DNA of 64,000 nucleotides from Segnochrobactrum spirostomi (GCF_009600605.1 NZ_VWNA01000001.1:1894001-1958000); one strand, 5' to 3'; counted from the stretch's first letter, positions 1 to 10,722 are shown. The notes: a model not told the origin generated them from the letters alone. A program made the numbers and translations.

Positions 1-758
1 TCGGGCAGAACGTCAACGCCTTCCATGGCGAAGGGCCGGACGGCCGCGCCTGGGGCCTCGGCCGCCTCGTCTCGCGCCTCGCCGAAATTCCCGGGCTCGA
101 CCGGCTGCGCTACACCACGAGCCATCCCCGCGACATGGACGACGATCTGATCGCCGCCCACCGCGACCTGCCGCAACTGATGCCCTACCTGCACCTGCCC
201 GTGCAGTCCGGCTCCGACCGCATCCTCGCCGCCATGAACCGCCGCCACACGGCGGAGGATTATGTCCGCCTGATCGAGCGCATCCGCGCCGCGCGGCCGG
301 ACATCGCCCTGTCGAGCGACTTCATCGTCGGCTTCCCCGGCGAGACCGACGCCGATTTCGAGGCGACGCTGCGGCTCGTCGAAACAATCGGCTACGTTGC
401 CGCGTTTTCCTTCAAATACAGCGCCCGGGCCGGCACGCCCGCCGCCGACCGCGAGGGCCAGATCGCCGAGGCGGTCAAGGCCGAGCGGCTCGAACGCCTG
501 CAGGGAATCCTCGCGGAGCAGACCCGCGCCTTCAACGCCCGCACCGTGGGTCTGACGATCCCAGTGCTCATCGAAAAGTCCGGCCGCCGGCCGGGCCAGG
601 TCGCCGGACGGTCGCCTTGGTTGCAGGCCGTCCATCTCGATGCCGACACCAAGCTGATCGGGGAGATCGTCGACGTGACCATCACGGGCCTTGCTACGAT
701 GAGCCTATCGGGCGTTCGCGCCGGCACCGAGCCCAACCGCTCGGGACTCGCCTCATGA
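1..758 (+). CDS. miaB: tRNA-2-methylthio-N6-dimethylallyladenosine synthase MiaB, 3' part
   Basis: C-terminal part of the radical-SAM methylthiotransferase that converts i6A37 to ms2i6A37 in tRNAs. The reading frame is open from base 3, before the first internal ATG at 135, with the family segment GQNVNAFHG at its start. HLPVQSGSD and the [13 protein letters not shown] motif follow. A C-terminal TRAM-like RNA-binding domain covers roughly the last 65 residues. The CxxxCxxC cluster motif must lie upstream of the window. The stop codon overlaps the ATG of phoH (ATGA at 755-758), which implies translational coupling. miaB-phoH-ybeY-corC-lnt is a classic alphaproteobacterial order. Confidence 0.93.
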   Translation, partial: GQNVNAFHGEGPDGRAWGLGRLVSRLAEIPGLDRLRYTTSHPRDMDDDLIAAHRDLPQLMPYLHLPVQSGSDRILAAMNRRHTAEDYVRLIERIRAARPDIALSSDFIVGFPGETDADFEATLRLVETIGYVAAFSFKYSARAGTPAADREGQIAEAVKAERLERLQGILAEQTRAFNARTVGLTIPVLIEKSGRRPGQVAGRSPWLQAVHLDADTKLIGEIVDVTITGLATMSLSGVRAGTEPNRSGLAS

Positions 759-1887
759 GCGCCGATCGCACCGCCGTTCCCCCGCCCCGCGGCTCGTTCC
801 CGCCTCCGATCTCACGCATGTCGTCATCGCCTTCGACGACAACCGCCTGGTCGGCGAGCTGTTCGGGCAATTCGACCAGAACCTCGCCTTGATCGAGCAG
901 CGGCTCGGCGTCGAGGCGGTCGCCCGCGGCAACCAGGTGACCATCAAGGGGCCGCACGAGGCCTGCGAGCACGCCCGCGACGTGCTGGAGCAGCTCTACG
1001 ACCGGCTCCAGCACGGTTTCGAGCTGCATCCGGGCGACGTCGAGGGCGCGGTCAAGCTCGTCACCGCCGCCAAGGCGCAATTGATGCTGCCGACGCTCGA
1101 ACCGAAGAGCAAGCTCGCCTACGCCCAGGTCTCGACCCGCAAGCGCACCGTCGCGGCCCGCACGCCCGCCCAGGACGCCTATCTCAGGGCCATGGACCGG
1201 GCCGACCTCGTGTTCGGCTCCGGACCGGCCGGCACCGGCAAGACCTTCCTCGCCGTCGCCTATGCGGCGGCGCTGCTCGAGCGCGGCGACGTCGCCCGCC
1301 TCATCCTCTCGCGTCCGGCCGTCGAAGCCGGCGAGCGGCTCGGCTTCCTGCCGGGCGACATGCGCGAGAAGGTCGATCCCTATCTGCGCCCGCTCTACGA
1401 CGCACTCTACGAGATGATGCCGCCGGAAAAGGTCGAGCGCGGCCTGCAATCGGGCATGATCGAGGTGGCGCCGCTCGCCTTCATGCGCGGCCGCACGCTG
1501 ACCAACGCCATCGTGCTGCTCGACGAGGCACAGAACACGACCTCGATGCAGATGAAGATGTTCGTCACCCGCCTGGGTGAGAACTCGAAGATGATCATCA
1601 CCGGCGACCCGAGCCAGATCGACTTGCCGCCCGGTCAAGCCTCCGGCCTCTCGGAGGCGACCGCGCTCCTGTCGAACGTCCAGGGCGTGGCGCATGTGCG
1701 CTTCACCGCCGCCGATGTGGTGCGCCACGAGCTCGTCGCCCGCATCGTCGCGGCCTACGACGACGCCTCGGCGCGGCGCATCGCGGCCCGCCGTGGGCCG
1801 CCGCCGGTGTTCGGCGCGCCGGAGGTCGAGACGGACGTGCCCGACACCGGCGAGCCCGAGCGCGCGGCGGAGGCGCCGGAGGCGTGA
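755..1887 (+). CDS. phoH: PhoH family ATPase (frame broken near the 5' end)
   Basis: PhoH-like P-loop ATPase, probably acting in RNA metabolism together with YbeY. The Walker A motif GPAGTGKT and the Walker B-like segment IVLLDEAQN are clear. The ATG at 755 overlaps the miaB stop and begins [10 protein letters not shown] in frame 2. The conserved N-terminal sequence [13 protein letters not shown] and everything after it is in frame 1. No ATG, GTG or TTG exists in frame 1 before a TTG at 889, which would cut off conserved sequence. One extra C in the five-C run at 779-783 restores a 377-residue protein of normal family length. The break is therefore probably a sequencing undercall; a real frameshift is the alternative. 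Confidence 0.88.
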
Positions 1888-2453
1888 TGAGCGGCACTGC
1901 ATCCGCAGCCGGGGGCTTCCCGGTCTCGATCGATCTCGTGGTCGAAGCCGAGGGCTGGCCGCCAGAGGCCGAGCTCGAGACGCTTGTGCAGCAATCGCTC
2001 GACGCGGCCGCCGCCTTCGTGGCGGCCGATTTCGCCGAGGCCGGCGAGCCGGAGCAGGGCGCGAGCGAGCTCACGGTCGCCTTCGCCGACGACGCGCGGG
2101 TGCGCGAGCTCAACCGGGATTTTCGCGCCAAGGACAAGCCGACCAACGTGCTGTCCTTCCCGGCCCCCGCGATGCCCGGCGAGGGACCGGTCTTTCTCGG
2201 CGACGTCGTGCTCGCCCGCGAAACGGTGGCCCGGGAAGCCGAAATTGACGGAAAGCCGCTCGATCACCATATCCGTCATCTGGTCGTGCATGGCTTTCTG
2301 CATCTTCTCGGTTACGATCACGAGGACGACGAGGAAGCGGAGGTGATGGAAGGGCTCGAAACCCGGATCCTCGCCCACCTCGGCATTGCGGACCCTTATG
2401 CGCCGGTCGGCGACGATGTCGCGCCCGGCGATGCCCATCGGACCACAGGATGA
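1887..2453 (+). CDS. ybeY: Endoribonuclease YbeY (rRNA maturation factor)
   Basis: Zinc-dependent single-strand endoribonuclease for 16S rRNA 3'-end maturation and 70S quality control. The zinc-binding signature [11 protein letters not shown] is intact near residue 135, followed by an acidic stretch typical of the family. The length of about 188 residues is normal for Hyphomicrobiales. A GTG at 1884 is in frame, but the ATG at 1887 overlapping the phoH stop (TGATG) is the likelier start. Its stop overlaps the corC start by four bases, so phoH, ybeY and corC should be translationally coupled. Confidence 0.93.
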   Translation: MSGTASAAGGFPVSIDLVVEAEGWPPEAELETLVQQSLDAAAAFVAADFAEAGEPEQGASELTVAFADDARVRELNRDFRAKDKPTNVLSFPAPAMPGEGPVFLGDVVLARETVAREAEIDGKPLDHHIRHLVVHGFLHLLGYDHEDDEEAEVMEGLETRILAHLGIADPYAPVGDDVAPGDAHRTTG

Positions 2454-3496
2454 ACGACGACCCTCCCAGTCCCGGCCCGGCGGCGACCGCCGCCGGTTTC
2501 GCAGGCGCCGAAACGGCGCACGACCGTCCCCAGGAGAGCTGGCTCTCCCGGCTCAAATCGGCGGTCGGTTTCCGTGCGCCCTCGTCCTTGCGCGAAGACC
2601 TCGAATCCGCCCTCTCCGGCGAGGGTGAGGACGGCGAGGAAGCCTTCACCGCGGAAGAGCGCACCCTCCTCAAGAACATCCTCCACCTGCGCGAATTGCG
2701 GGTCGAGGACGTCATGATCCCCCGCGCCGCGATCATCGCGGTCGAGGGCTCGACGCCGCTCGCGGCTTTGATTCGCACCTTCCTCGCCTCGGGCCATTCG
2801 CGCCTCCCGATCTACCGGGAGACGCTCGACGACCCGATCGGCATGGTCCACATCAAGGACCTGATGTTCCACATCGCCGCCGCCGCCGAGAAGGCCGGCG
2901 CCGATGCCGGTCCGGCCGCCGCCGCCGAGACACATCTGCCGCTCGCCGCCGTCGATCTCTCCTGCCCGACGAGCGAAGCGGGCGTGGTGCGCCCGGTTCT
3001 GTTCGTGCCGCCGTCCATGCCGGCGACCGACTTGCTCGCCAAGATGAAGGCGGAGCGGATGCAGATCGCCCTGGTGATCGACGAATATGGCGGCACCGAC
3101 GGCCTCGTTTCGCTCGAGGATCTCGTCGAGACGGTGGTCGGCGACATCGAGGACGAGCACGACGAGGAGGACGCCATGATCTCGTCGCCCTCCGAGGGCG
3201 TGTGGATCGCCGACGCCCGCGTCGAGCTCGACGAGCTGTCCGAGACGATCGGCCCGGATTTCCAGCCCGGCGCCATCGACGAGGAGGTCGATACCCTCGG
3301 CGGCCTCGTCTTCACCCTGGTCGGGCGCATTCCGGTGCGCGGCGAGCTCATCGCGGCCTCGGCCCTGCCCGGCTTCGAGTTCGAGGTGCTCGACGCCGAC
3401 CCGCGGCGGCTGAAGCGGATCAAGATTTTCCGCCGGCCGGTGACCGAGCCGCCGGGCCCGCGGGCAGAGCCGATCCGCAGCCGCGCCGACGCCTGA
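2450..3496 (+). CDS. corC: CBS-domain / CorC-HlyC transporter-associated protein
   Basis: Cytosolic hemolysin-C/CorC-type protein. A tandem CBS pair begins near residue 84 (RVEDVMIPR) and includes [17 protein letters not shown] and the [18 protein letters not shown] segment. A CorC_HlyC (transporter-associated) domain occupies the C-terminal third. No membrane segment is present. The CBS pair probably binds adenine nucleotides and is linked to Mg/Co efflux in enterobacteria, but the true substrate is unknown in this group. It starts on an ATG overlapping the ybeY stop and is followed by lnt, as in many rhizobia. Confidence 0.9.
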   Translation: MNDDPPSPGPAATAAGFAGAETAHDRPQESWLSRLKSAVGFRAPSSLREDLESALSGEGEDGEEAFTAEERTLLKNILHLRELRVEDVMIPRAAIIAVEGSTPLAALIRTFLASGHSRLPIYRETLDDPIGMVHIKDLMFHIAAAAEKAGADAGPAAAAETHLPLAAVDLSCPTSEAGVVRPVLFVPPSMPATDLLAKMKAERMQIALVIDEYGGTDGLVSLEDLVETVVGDIEDEHDEEDAMISSPSEGVWIADARVELDELSETIGPDFQPGAIDEEVDTLGGLVFTLVGRIPVRGELIAASALPGFEFEVLDADPRRLKRIKIFRRPVTEPPGPRAEPIRSRADA

Positions 3497-3677
3497 AAAC
3501 GGCCCGTCGGGGGAGGCGGCGATCGAACGGACGAGCGACCAACGCACCGCGGCCCGGTCTCCCGCGCGCCTCGGCGCCGCCCCCTCCGACCCGCTCGGCC
3601 ACATCCGCGCGAATCGGCTGCAACGGCTCGCGAACGGCGTTTCGGCGCTGCAGGGATGGCGGCGGTCGGGGCTTGCG

Positions 3678-5237
3678 GTGCTCGCCGGAGCGCTCGGCGC
3701 GCTGGCCCAGGCGCCGGTCCACGCCTTTCCCGTGCTGTGGCTGTCCTTTCCCCTCCTCGTCCTGCTGATCGACCCGGCGACGGACGCGCCACCGCTGCGT
3801 CGCCTGCGCGCCGCCGCCTGGGTCGGCTGGTGCTATGGCTTCGGCTATTTCCTCGCCGGGCTGTGGTGGATCGGCTCCGCCTTTCTCGTCGATGCCGCGG
3901 CATTCGCCTGGCTGATCCCCGTCGCCGTCACCGCCCTACCGGCCGGTCTCGCTCTGTTCATGGCCCTCGGCACCGCCGTCGCGACGCTGCTCTGGCGGCC
4001 CGGACCGTGGCGGATCGCCGGCCTCGCCGTCGCTCTCACCGGGAGCGAATGGCTGCGCGGCCATATCCTCACCGGCTTTCCCTGGCTCAGCTTCGGCTAC
4101 GGTCTCGCGGCCACCGACACCCTGATGCAGACGGCGAGCCTCGTCGGCCTCAACGGTCTCACCTTCCTCGCCGTCCTCCTTTTCGCGGCGCCTGCGGCCG
4201 CCCTCGGCCGGCAGGGACGGCCGCGCGACGGCCTCGCCTTCGTCGGCGCGACCCTCCTCGGTCTCGCGGGCCTCGCCGCCTTCGGCGCCATCCGGCTCGC
4301 GAGCGCGAACGTCGCCGACGTGCCGGACGTGCGGCTCCGCCTCGTCCAGCCGGCCATCGACCAAGCGCTCAAGTGGCTGCCCGAGAATCGGCTGAAGAAT
4401 TTCGAGGACATGCTCGCCTTGAGCCGCGGCCCGGCGCCGACGAGCGATACCGCGACGGCCGATCCGGCGGCCGACCCGACGACCCTCGTCGTGTGGCCGG
4501 AAACGGCGACGCCGTTCGCGCTCGCCGACGACGGCTATGCCCTGGCGGCGGCGGGCGCGGCGATCGGGCCGAAGAGCATCCTCGCGGCGGGCTCGGTGCG
4601 CGTCGAGCCCGGACCGGACCCCACGGCCGAGCCGCGTTATTTCAACAGCCTGCTCTTCATCGACCCGAGCGGGGCCGTGCGTAGCCTCTACGACAAGGTC
4701 CACCTCGTGCCGTTCGGCGAGTACGTGCCGTTCCAGGGTGTTCTCGGCGCCCTCGGGCTCGGCAGCCTCTCCAACGTCGTCGGCGGCTTCTCGGCCGGCA
4801 CGGACAACCGGCTGATCACCCTGCCTGGGCTTCCCGCCTTCGAGCCGCTGATCTGCTACGAGATCATCTTTCCCGATGAGGTTCTCGCCGGCGCGGCACG
4901 CGGCCAGCGGCCGGCCTTCTTCCTCAATGTCACCAACGATGCCTGGTTCGGCGATACCGCCGGCCCCTACCAGCACTTCGCCCAGGCGCGGCTCCGGGCT
5001 GTGGAGCAGGGGATTCCGCTGGTGCGCGACGCCAACACCGGCATCTCCGCGATCGTCGACGGCTACGGCAAGGTGCGGCAATTTCTCCCACTCGGCGCCC
5101 GCGGAGCCGTCGAAGGCCCTCTGCCAGGGGCACTGGCGTCCACAATCTATGGAAAACTCGGAAATTTTCCTCTCGTCCTGATTTGCGCCATCATCGTGAT
5201 ATGCTCCATTACGGTACGGCTCCGTCGTCTGCATTGA
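3678..5237 (+). CDS. lnt: Apolipoprotein N-acyltransferase Lnt
   Basis: Inner-membrane enzyme that N-acylates lipoproteins after signal peptide removal. It has about six N-terminal membrane helices and then a periplasmic nitrilase domain. The triad is visible as E275 (WPETATPF), K340 (YDKVHLVPFGEYVPF) and C393 (LICYEIIFPDEV), close to E267, K335 and C387 of E. coli. The start is uncertain. GTG 3678 is the first standard start in frame, yet family-like sequence (LQRLANGVSALQGWRR) continues upstream in the same frame to at least 3618. A strong Shine-Dalgarno GGGGGAGG at 3509-3516 stands five bases before an in-frame ATC at 3522. The rhizobial homologue ActA is needed for acid tolerance. Confidence 0.93.
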   Translation: MLAGALGALAQAPVHAFPVLWLSFPLLVLLIDPATDAPPLRRLRAAAWVGWCYGFGYFLAGLWWIGSAFLVDAAAFAWLIPVAVTALPAGLALFMALGTAVATLLWRPGPWRIAGLAVALTGSEWLRGHILTGFPWLSFGYGLAATDTLMQTASLVGLNGLTFLAVLLFAAPAAALGRQGRPRDGLAFVGATLLGLAGLAAFGAIRLASANVADVPDVRLRLVQPAIDQALKWLPENRLKNFEDMLALSRGPAPTSDTATADPAADPTTLVVWPETATPFALADDGYALAAAGAAIGPKSILAAGSVRVEPGPDPTAEPRYFNSLLFIDPSGAVRSLYDKVHLVPFGEYVPFQGVLGALGLGSLSNVVGGFSAGTDNRLITLPGLPAFEPLICYEIIFPDEVLAGAARGQRPAFFLNVTNDAWFGDTAGPYQHFAQARLRAVEQGIPLVRDANTGISAIVDGYGKVRQFLPLGARGAVEGPLPGALASTIYGKLGNFPLVLICAIIVICSITVRLRRLH

Positions 5238-5399
5238 CTTGACGAAGCGGCGCCGCACATTATCGGAGCGCATAACGGAACTGTTGAACGTTTGACGTGC
5301 GATTTGTTCCGCGAAGGGGTGGGGCTCCTTTCGCATCCGGACGACCGTGGGTCTCAGGACACACAGGGCGCGCGGAATCTATTGTGTCCGAGGAAGACC

Positions 5400-5807
5400 A
5401 TGCCCAGTAAGAAGTCCCCCAATCCCATCGATACCCATGTCGGCAGTCGTGTCCGGATGCGCCGCATGATGCTGAACATGAGCCAAGAGAAGCTCGGCGA
5501 AAGCCTTGGCATCACGTTCCAGCAGATCCAGAAATACGAGAAGGGCACCAACCGGATCGGCGCGAGCCGCCTCCAGCACATCGCGACCGTGCTGCAGGTG
5601 CCGGTGGCCTTCTTCTTCGAAGACGCCCCGACCACGCCGACCGATACGAACACCGGCTTCTCCGAGGACCGGCCGGCTGCGTTCGTGACGAATTTCCTGA
5701 CCTCGACCGAAGGCCTCGCGCTCAACCGCGCCTTCGTGCGGATCAAGAACGGCCAGGTGCGTCGCCGCATCGTCGACCTCGTCGAATCGCTCGCCGACGA
5801 GGGCTGA
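5400..5807 (+). CDS. XRE-family helix-turn-helix regulator, PhrR-like
   Basis: A 135-residue DNA-binding regulator with one Cro/CI-type helix-turn-helix at about residues 20-70 (MSQEKLGESLGITFQQIQKYEKGTNR). A short C-terminal region follows, ending in FVRIKNGQVRRRIVDLVESL. The start is the ATG at 5400; the frame is open further upstream, but that part is not conserved-looking. The position between lnt and metK matches the low-pH-induced PhrR of rhizobia, which lies beside actA (lnt). Its targets cannot be read from the sequence. Confidence 0.87.
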   Translation: MPSKKSPNPIDTHVGSRVRMRRMMLNMSQEKLGESLGITFQQIQKYEKGTNRIGASRLQHIATVLQVPVAFFFEDAPTTPTDTNTGFSEDRPAAFVTNFLTSTEGLALNRAFVRIKNGQVRRRIVDLVESLADEG

Positions 5808-5862
5808 GGGAAAAATCGTTCCGGTTCGGGTCGGTTGGGCGTCCCGATATTTCCACTTTGGC

Positions 5863-5882
5863 ATATAAAGATACCTTTATAT
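5863..5882 (+). promoter_or_regulatory. AT-rich palindromic operator candidate upstream of metK
   Basis: A perfect 8-bp inverted repeat, ATATAAAG (5863-5870) and CTTTATAT (5875-5882), separated by ATAC. It is strikingly AT-rich in a high-GC surrounding and lies about 75-90 bases before metK. From memory, sites of this shape belong to ArsR-type regulators (SahR/SamR) of the SAM cycle in Proteobacteria. The palindrome is seen; assignment to such a regulator is inference. Confidence 0.55.
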
Positions 5883-5911
5883 CCAACCTTGAACCGAGCC
5901 CCCCGCTCCTG

Positions 5912-5954
5912 CTAGGAAACGTGTGCGCGCACCGTGCCCGCATTCGTTTCCTAG
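5912..5954 (+). promoter_or_regulatory. Hairpin abutting the metK start
   Basis: A perfect 10-bp inverted repeat, CTAGGAAACG (5912-5921) and CGTTTCCTAG (5945-5954), encloses a 23-base loop containing the self-complementary GTGCGCGCAC (5923-5932). It ends directly before the ATG at 5955 and three bases before GGAG, the likely ribosome site of a GTG start at 5973. It is a candidate translational control element. It does not match the SAM riboswitch consensus sequences I can recall. Confidence 0.5.
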
Positions 5955-7145
<1,191 letters not shown>

Positions 7146-7166
7146 GCCGCGACATTTTCGCCCTTT

Positions 7167-7193
7167 GCCCGGTCGGATACATTTCGACCGGGC
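7167..7193 (+). terminator. Rho-independent terminator after metK
   Basis: Perfect 9-bp stem GCCCGGTCG / CGACCGGGC with the loop GATACATTT, starting 21 bases after the metK stop and followed by GAAACTTTT. Confidence 0.7.
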
Positions 7194-7460
7194 GAAACTT
7201 TTAAGGAAGCGTTATTGCAGGGCCGCCGTGTGACGGGGTATGTACCCCCTCCACAGGGGCATTGGCAGCGCCTCCCGGACTTCGATGCTGAACATTCGAC
7301 TGATACCCCTTCACGCCGCGCACCACCGTGCGGACCTCGGGGTCGACACCATCCTCCACCGCTTGGCTCTGCGAGCCGCCCGGATTCTCATGCGCCGCCG
7401 CGCCGCGCGGTTGCGCCGGCGTGACGCCGTTGCCGTGAGCCGGGGCCCGGCACGCCTTTC
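7194..7460 (+). other. Non-coding gap metK-trmB
   Basis: About 270 bases with no convincing gene. It holds short GC-rich self-complementary stretches (for example around GGGGTATGTACCCCC near 7236) and a few short open frames with no recognisable product or good ribosome site. It presumably contains the trmB promoter, which I could not identify. Confidence 0.4.
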
Positions 7461-8177
7461 GTGAGCCCCTCCGACGCGCCGGAGGGGCCGGCGCGCCGCA
7501 CCGCGTTCTTCGGCCGCCGGATGGGCCGCCCGTTGCGGGAGCGGCAGGCGGACCTGACCGGCACCCTGCTCCCGGCGCTCTCCCTCGACCTCTCCGCGCC
7601 GGCGCCAGCCGATTCGCGCGCGCTGTTCGCCCGCCCCGTTTCGGCGGTGTGGATGGAGATCGGCTTCGGCGGCGGCGAGCATCTCGCCCACCAGATCCGT
7701 CTCCACCCGGACACCGGCTTCATCGGCTGCGAGCCGTTCGTGAACGGCATGGCCAAGATGCTGCGCCGCATCGAGGCCGAGGGTTTCGACGCGATCCGGC
7801 TCTATGACCGGGACGCCGGGGAGGCGATCGATTGGCTCGCCCCCGCGAGCCTCGACCGGGTCTACCTGCTCTATCCCGATCCCTGGCCGAAGAAGCGGCA
7901 TTGGAAGCGGCGCTTCATCTCCGCCGACATGCTGACGCGGCTCGCCCGCGTCCTGAAGCCGGGGGCGGAATTGCGCTTCGCGAGCGACATCGACACCTAT
8001 GTCGATTGGGCGCTCGCCCATGTGCACGACCACCCGGACTTCACCTGGACCGCGACAACCGCCGACGATTGGCGCAAGCCGTGGGCCGATTGGCCGAGCA
8101 CGCGCTACGAAGCGAAGGCGCTGCGCGAAGGTCGCACCCCGGCTTATCTCACCTTCCGGCGCGTCGATAACGTCTGA
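7461..8177 (+). CDS. trmB: tRNA (guanine-N7-)-methyltransferase TrmB
   Basis: SAM-dependent enzyme forming m7G46 in the tRNA variable loop. SAM-binding motif I ([12 protein letters not shown]) lies near residue 67. The family signature [15 protein letters not shown] is near residue 140, and the [11 protein letters not shown] tail motif is present. The GTG at 7461 gives 238 residues, the usual length. It follows metK as in many Hyphomicrobiales, but rimP-nusA, often next in line, is replaced here by a low-GC FkbM gene. Confidence 0.93.
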   Translation: MSPSDAPEGPARRTAFFGRRMGRPLRERQADLTGTLLPALSLDLSAPAPADSRALFARPVSAVWMEIGFGGGEHLAHQIRLHPDTGFIGCEPFVNGMAKMLRRIEAEGFDAIRLYDRDAGEAIDWLAPASLDRVYLLYPDPWPKKRHWKRRFISADMLTRLARVLKPGAELRFASDIDTYVDWALAHVHDHPDFTWTATTADDWRKPWADWPSTRYEAKALREGRTPAYLTFRRVDNV

Positions 8178-8316
8178 CCCCCGCTGAGAGGCGGTCTGCG
8201 AATCATCACTATCGAGGAAAGTTGAACGCCGCCGCGCGTCCCGGCGGACGTATCGCATTGCGCAATCACATACCAAATCGTTTAATCTTATGAGGCAAAA
8301 ACTAAAATGAAATAAA

Positions 8317-9132
8317 ATGAAAACTTATTTTGACCGCGCTTTGCGCGGCGTCAGAACTGTACTTGGCGACAAGTCTTCGACGCCGATCACCGCTGATAAG
8401 CTGGAATTAGAGCCTGATCAGCCAAGAGCGAATCCCGATCTCTATGAACGCATGGGCCTTCATTTGCTGCTTGACGAGAGCAGCGATGTCGATCGCTCGG
8501 TGATATGGCTAAACGCCTGGGAGCCGGAACAGGTTGCGTTCCTGCAAGACCTTTCCGATCGCGTCACCCGGCGCGCCCCGGCCATCTTCCTCGATATCGG
8601 ATCTTATTGGGGATTGTATTCCCTCAAGGCCTATCAGCATGGCGGCTTCAAGCGCCTTGTGGCCGTCGAGGCCGACGCAACGAACTTCTCACAACTGAAG
8701 GCGAACCTTTTCCTGAACGGAGCCGAGCGCAGCGTGGAATGCCATAATCTCGCGGCGTCGGATCGATACGACACCGTGCGATTTCTCAACAGCCGCACCC
8801 ACCCGACCGGAAATCGCGGAGGCGCTTACATTCTCGGAGGTGAGCCGAACGCGCATGGGCAAATCGTCCAATCCGTGCCGCTCGACCAACTGCTCCCCAT
8901 CGAAAATGAACGGATCGTCGCGAAAATTGATGTTGAAGGCCACGAAGTTTCCGTATTGAGGGGCATGATAAACCTTCTTGCACGCAATAAATGCGTCCTT
9001 CAAGTCGAAGTTCTCCCACAGAAGGCTGATTCTAGCCTTCCTTTCTTCGATAAGATCGGATATCGCATCGTGAACGTCATCGACGTGGATTATTACATTA
9101 CGAATATGACATCGGACGACCTGGGCCTGTAA
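8317..9132 (+). CDS. FkbM family methyltransferase
   Basis: 271-residue SAM-dependent methyltransferase of the FkbM type. The Rossmann motif FLDIGSYWGLYSLKA is near residue 92, LVAVEADATNF (acidic end of strand 2) near 115, and the hallmark KIDVEGHEVSVLRGM near 205. FkbM enzymes O-methylate sugars, polyketides or surface glycans; the substrate cannot be inferred. GC is only about 53-55% by hand count of the first lines, well below its neighbours. The region just upstream is A-rich (8255-8316). This suggests acquisition by transfer, although no mobile gene is adjacent. Confidence 0.88.
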   Translation: MKTYFDRALRGVRTVLGDKSSTPITADKLELEPDQPRANPDLYERMGLHLLLDESSDVDRSVIWLNAWEPEQVAFLQDLSDRVTRRAPAIFLDIGSYWGLYSLKAYQHGGFKRLVAVEADATNFSQLKANLFLNGAERSVECHNLAASDRYDTVRFLNSRTHPTGNRGGAYILGGEPNAHGQIVQSVPLDQLLPIENERIVAKIDVEGHEVSVLRGMINLLARNKCVLQVEVLPQKADSSLPFFDKIGYRIVNVIDVDYYITNMTSDDLGL

Positions 9133-9369
9133 ACTTCGGTTGCGGTCGCCAAGCAGACCCGGGCAATTATCGCTCCGCGAGCGAGTTCGTGGGGGGAGGT
9201 CCCGGCGCGCAATGCGTCCTGGCGCGCTTGGAACGCTGGGCCGCTGTTTTTGACGGGTCAGAGACCTCTTGTCTTTTCGGGCAAATCCGCCTCCAAATCT
9301 TCAGACCTGTTCCAAGGACCCGCCCCCGTGGGCATCCACCCGCGATCTCCCTTTAAGACGTCTCACTGA

Positions 9370-10722
9370 ATGTCCGTGCCCACCGCCGTCCATCCCTTCG
9401 AGGTCACCCACCGCGCGGTGCTCGCCATCGCGCTGCCGATGACCCTCGCAAACCTGTCGACGCCGCTCGTCGGGATCGTCGACACCGCGGTGATCGGCCA
9501 GCTCGGCAGCACGGCGCTACTCGGCGGCATCGCCATCGGCGCCCTCGTCTTCGACGTCATCCTGTCGATCTTCAATTTCCTGCGCATGGGCACCACCGGC
9601 CTCACCGCCCAGGCGGTCGGCGCCGGCGACCGGGTGGAGCTCAAGGCGGTGTTCGCCCGCGCCATCGCGGTGGCGCTCGGGATCGGCCTCGTCATCGTCG
9701 CCCTTCAGGCCCCGATCCTGCGCCTCGCCGAGGTCGGCATCGCGCCGAGCCCGGCGGTGATGGCGGCCTTCCGCGCCTATTTCGAGATCCGCATCCTGGC
9801 GACGCCGCTGTCGTTTGTGAACTACGTGATCCTCGGCTGGGTGATCGGGCTCGGCCGCGCCGATCTCGGGCTCGCGCTCCAGATCCTGCTCAACCTCGTC
9901 AATGTCGGGCTCAACATCCTGTTCGTCTACGCGATGGGGCTCGGCATCGCGGGCACCGCGCTCGCCACGGCGGCGGCGGAGGCGGTCGCGGTCGTCGGCG
10001 GCATTGCAGTCGTGGTGTTCGCGTCCCGCGGTGCGCCGTGGCCCGCGTGGCGGCGGATCTTCGAGCGGCGCGAGATGATGCGGATGGTGGCGGTCAACCG
10101 CGACATCATGATCCGCTCGGTCGCGCTGATGACGGCGTTCGCCTTCTTCACCGCCCAAGGCGCGCGGGCGGGCGACGCGGTGCTCGCCGCGAACGCCGTG
10201 CTGATGCACTTCTTCATGGTCGGCGGCTTCTTCCTCGACGGCCTCGCCAACGCGGCCGAACAGCTCGCCGGCCGGGCCATCGGCGCCCGCTACCGCCCGG
10301 CGTTCGTGCGCTCGGTGCGGCTCGCCGTCGGCTGGGGTTTCGCCTTCGCGGCCGCCGCCTCGCTGCTCTTCATCGCCGCCGGTCCCGCGATGATCGATCT
10401 CGTCACCACGTCGCCCGAGGTGCGCGCGACCGCCCGGCTCTATCTCGTCTGGGCCGCGCTGACCCCGCTCGCCGGCGTGCTCGCCTTCGAGATGGACGGC
10501 GTCTTCGTCGGCGCGACGTGGTCGAGCGACATGCGCAACATGATGCTGATCTCGATCGCGCTCTATTTTGCGCTGTGGGCCGTGCTCGCGCCGATGTTCG
10601 GCAACGACGGGCTGTGGATCGCCCTGCTCGGCTTCCTCGGCGCGCGCGGGCTCACCCTTGCGCTGCGCATCCCCGCGCGCCTCGCCCGCACCTTCCCCGA
10701 GCCGCGGCCCGCCTTCGGCTGA
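9370..10722 (+). CDS. MATE family efflux transporter (DinF-like)
   Basis: 450-residue integral membrane protein with about twelve hydrophobic segments in two homologous halves. Typical MATE sequence appears at the start (LANLSTPLVGIVDTAVIGQLG) and includes FLRMGTTGLTAQAVGA near residue 75. It probably exports cationic drugs or metabolites in exchange for H+ or Na+. The closest subgroup appears to be DinF-like. It stands alone, convergent with pyrD, which ends 32 bases away on the other strand. Confidence 0.9.
   Translation: MSVPTAVHPFEVTHRAVLAIALPMTLANLSTPLVGIVDTAVIGQLGSTALLGGIAIGALVFDVILSIFNFLRMGTTGLTAQAVGAGDRVELKAVFARAIAVALGIGLVIVALQAPILRLAEVGIAPSPAVMAAFRAYFEIRILATPLSFVNYVILGWVIGLGRADLGLALQILLNLVNVGLNILFVYAMGLGIAGTALATAAAEAVAVVGGIAVVVFASRGAPWPAWRRIFERREMMRMVAVNRDIMIRSVALMTAFAFFTAQGARAGDAVLAANAVLMHFFMVGGFFLDGLANAAEQLAGRAIGARYRPAFVRSVRLAVGWGFAFAAAASLLFIAAGPAMIDLVTTSPEVRATARLYLVWAALTPLAGVLAFEMDGVFVGATWSSDMRNMMLISIALYFALWAVLAPMFGNDGLWIALLGFLGARGLTLALRIPARLARTFPEPRPAFG

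Noticed and set aside
7215-7464. Short frames between metK and trmB
   Set aside because: Overlapping frames of 69-74 codons with Pro/Arg/His-rich composition and no family signal; they look like chance open frames in high-GC DNA.
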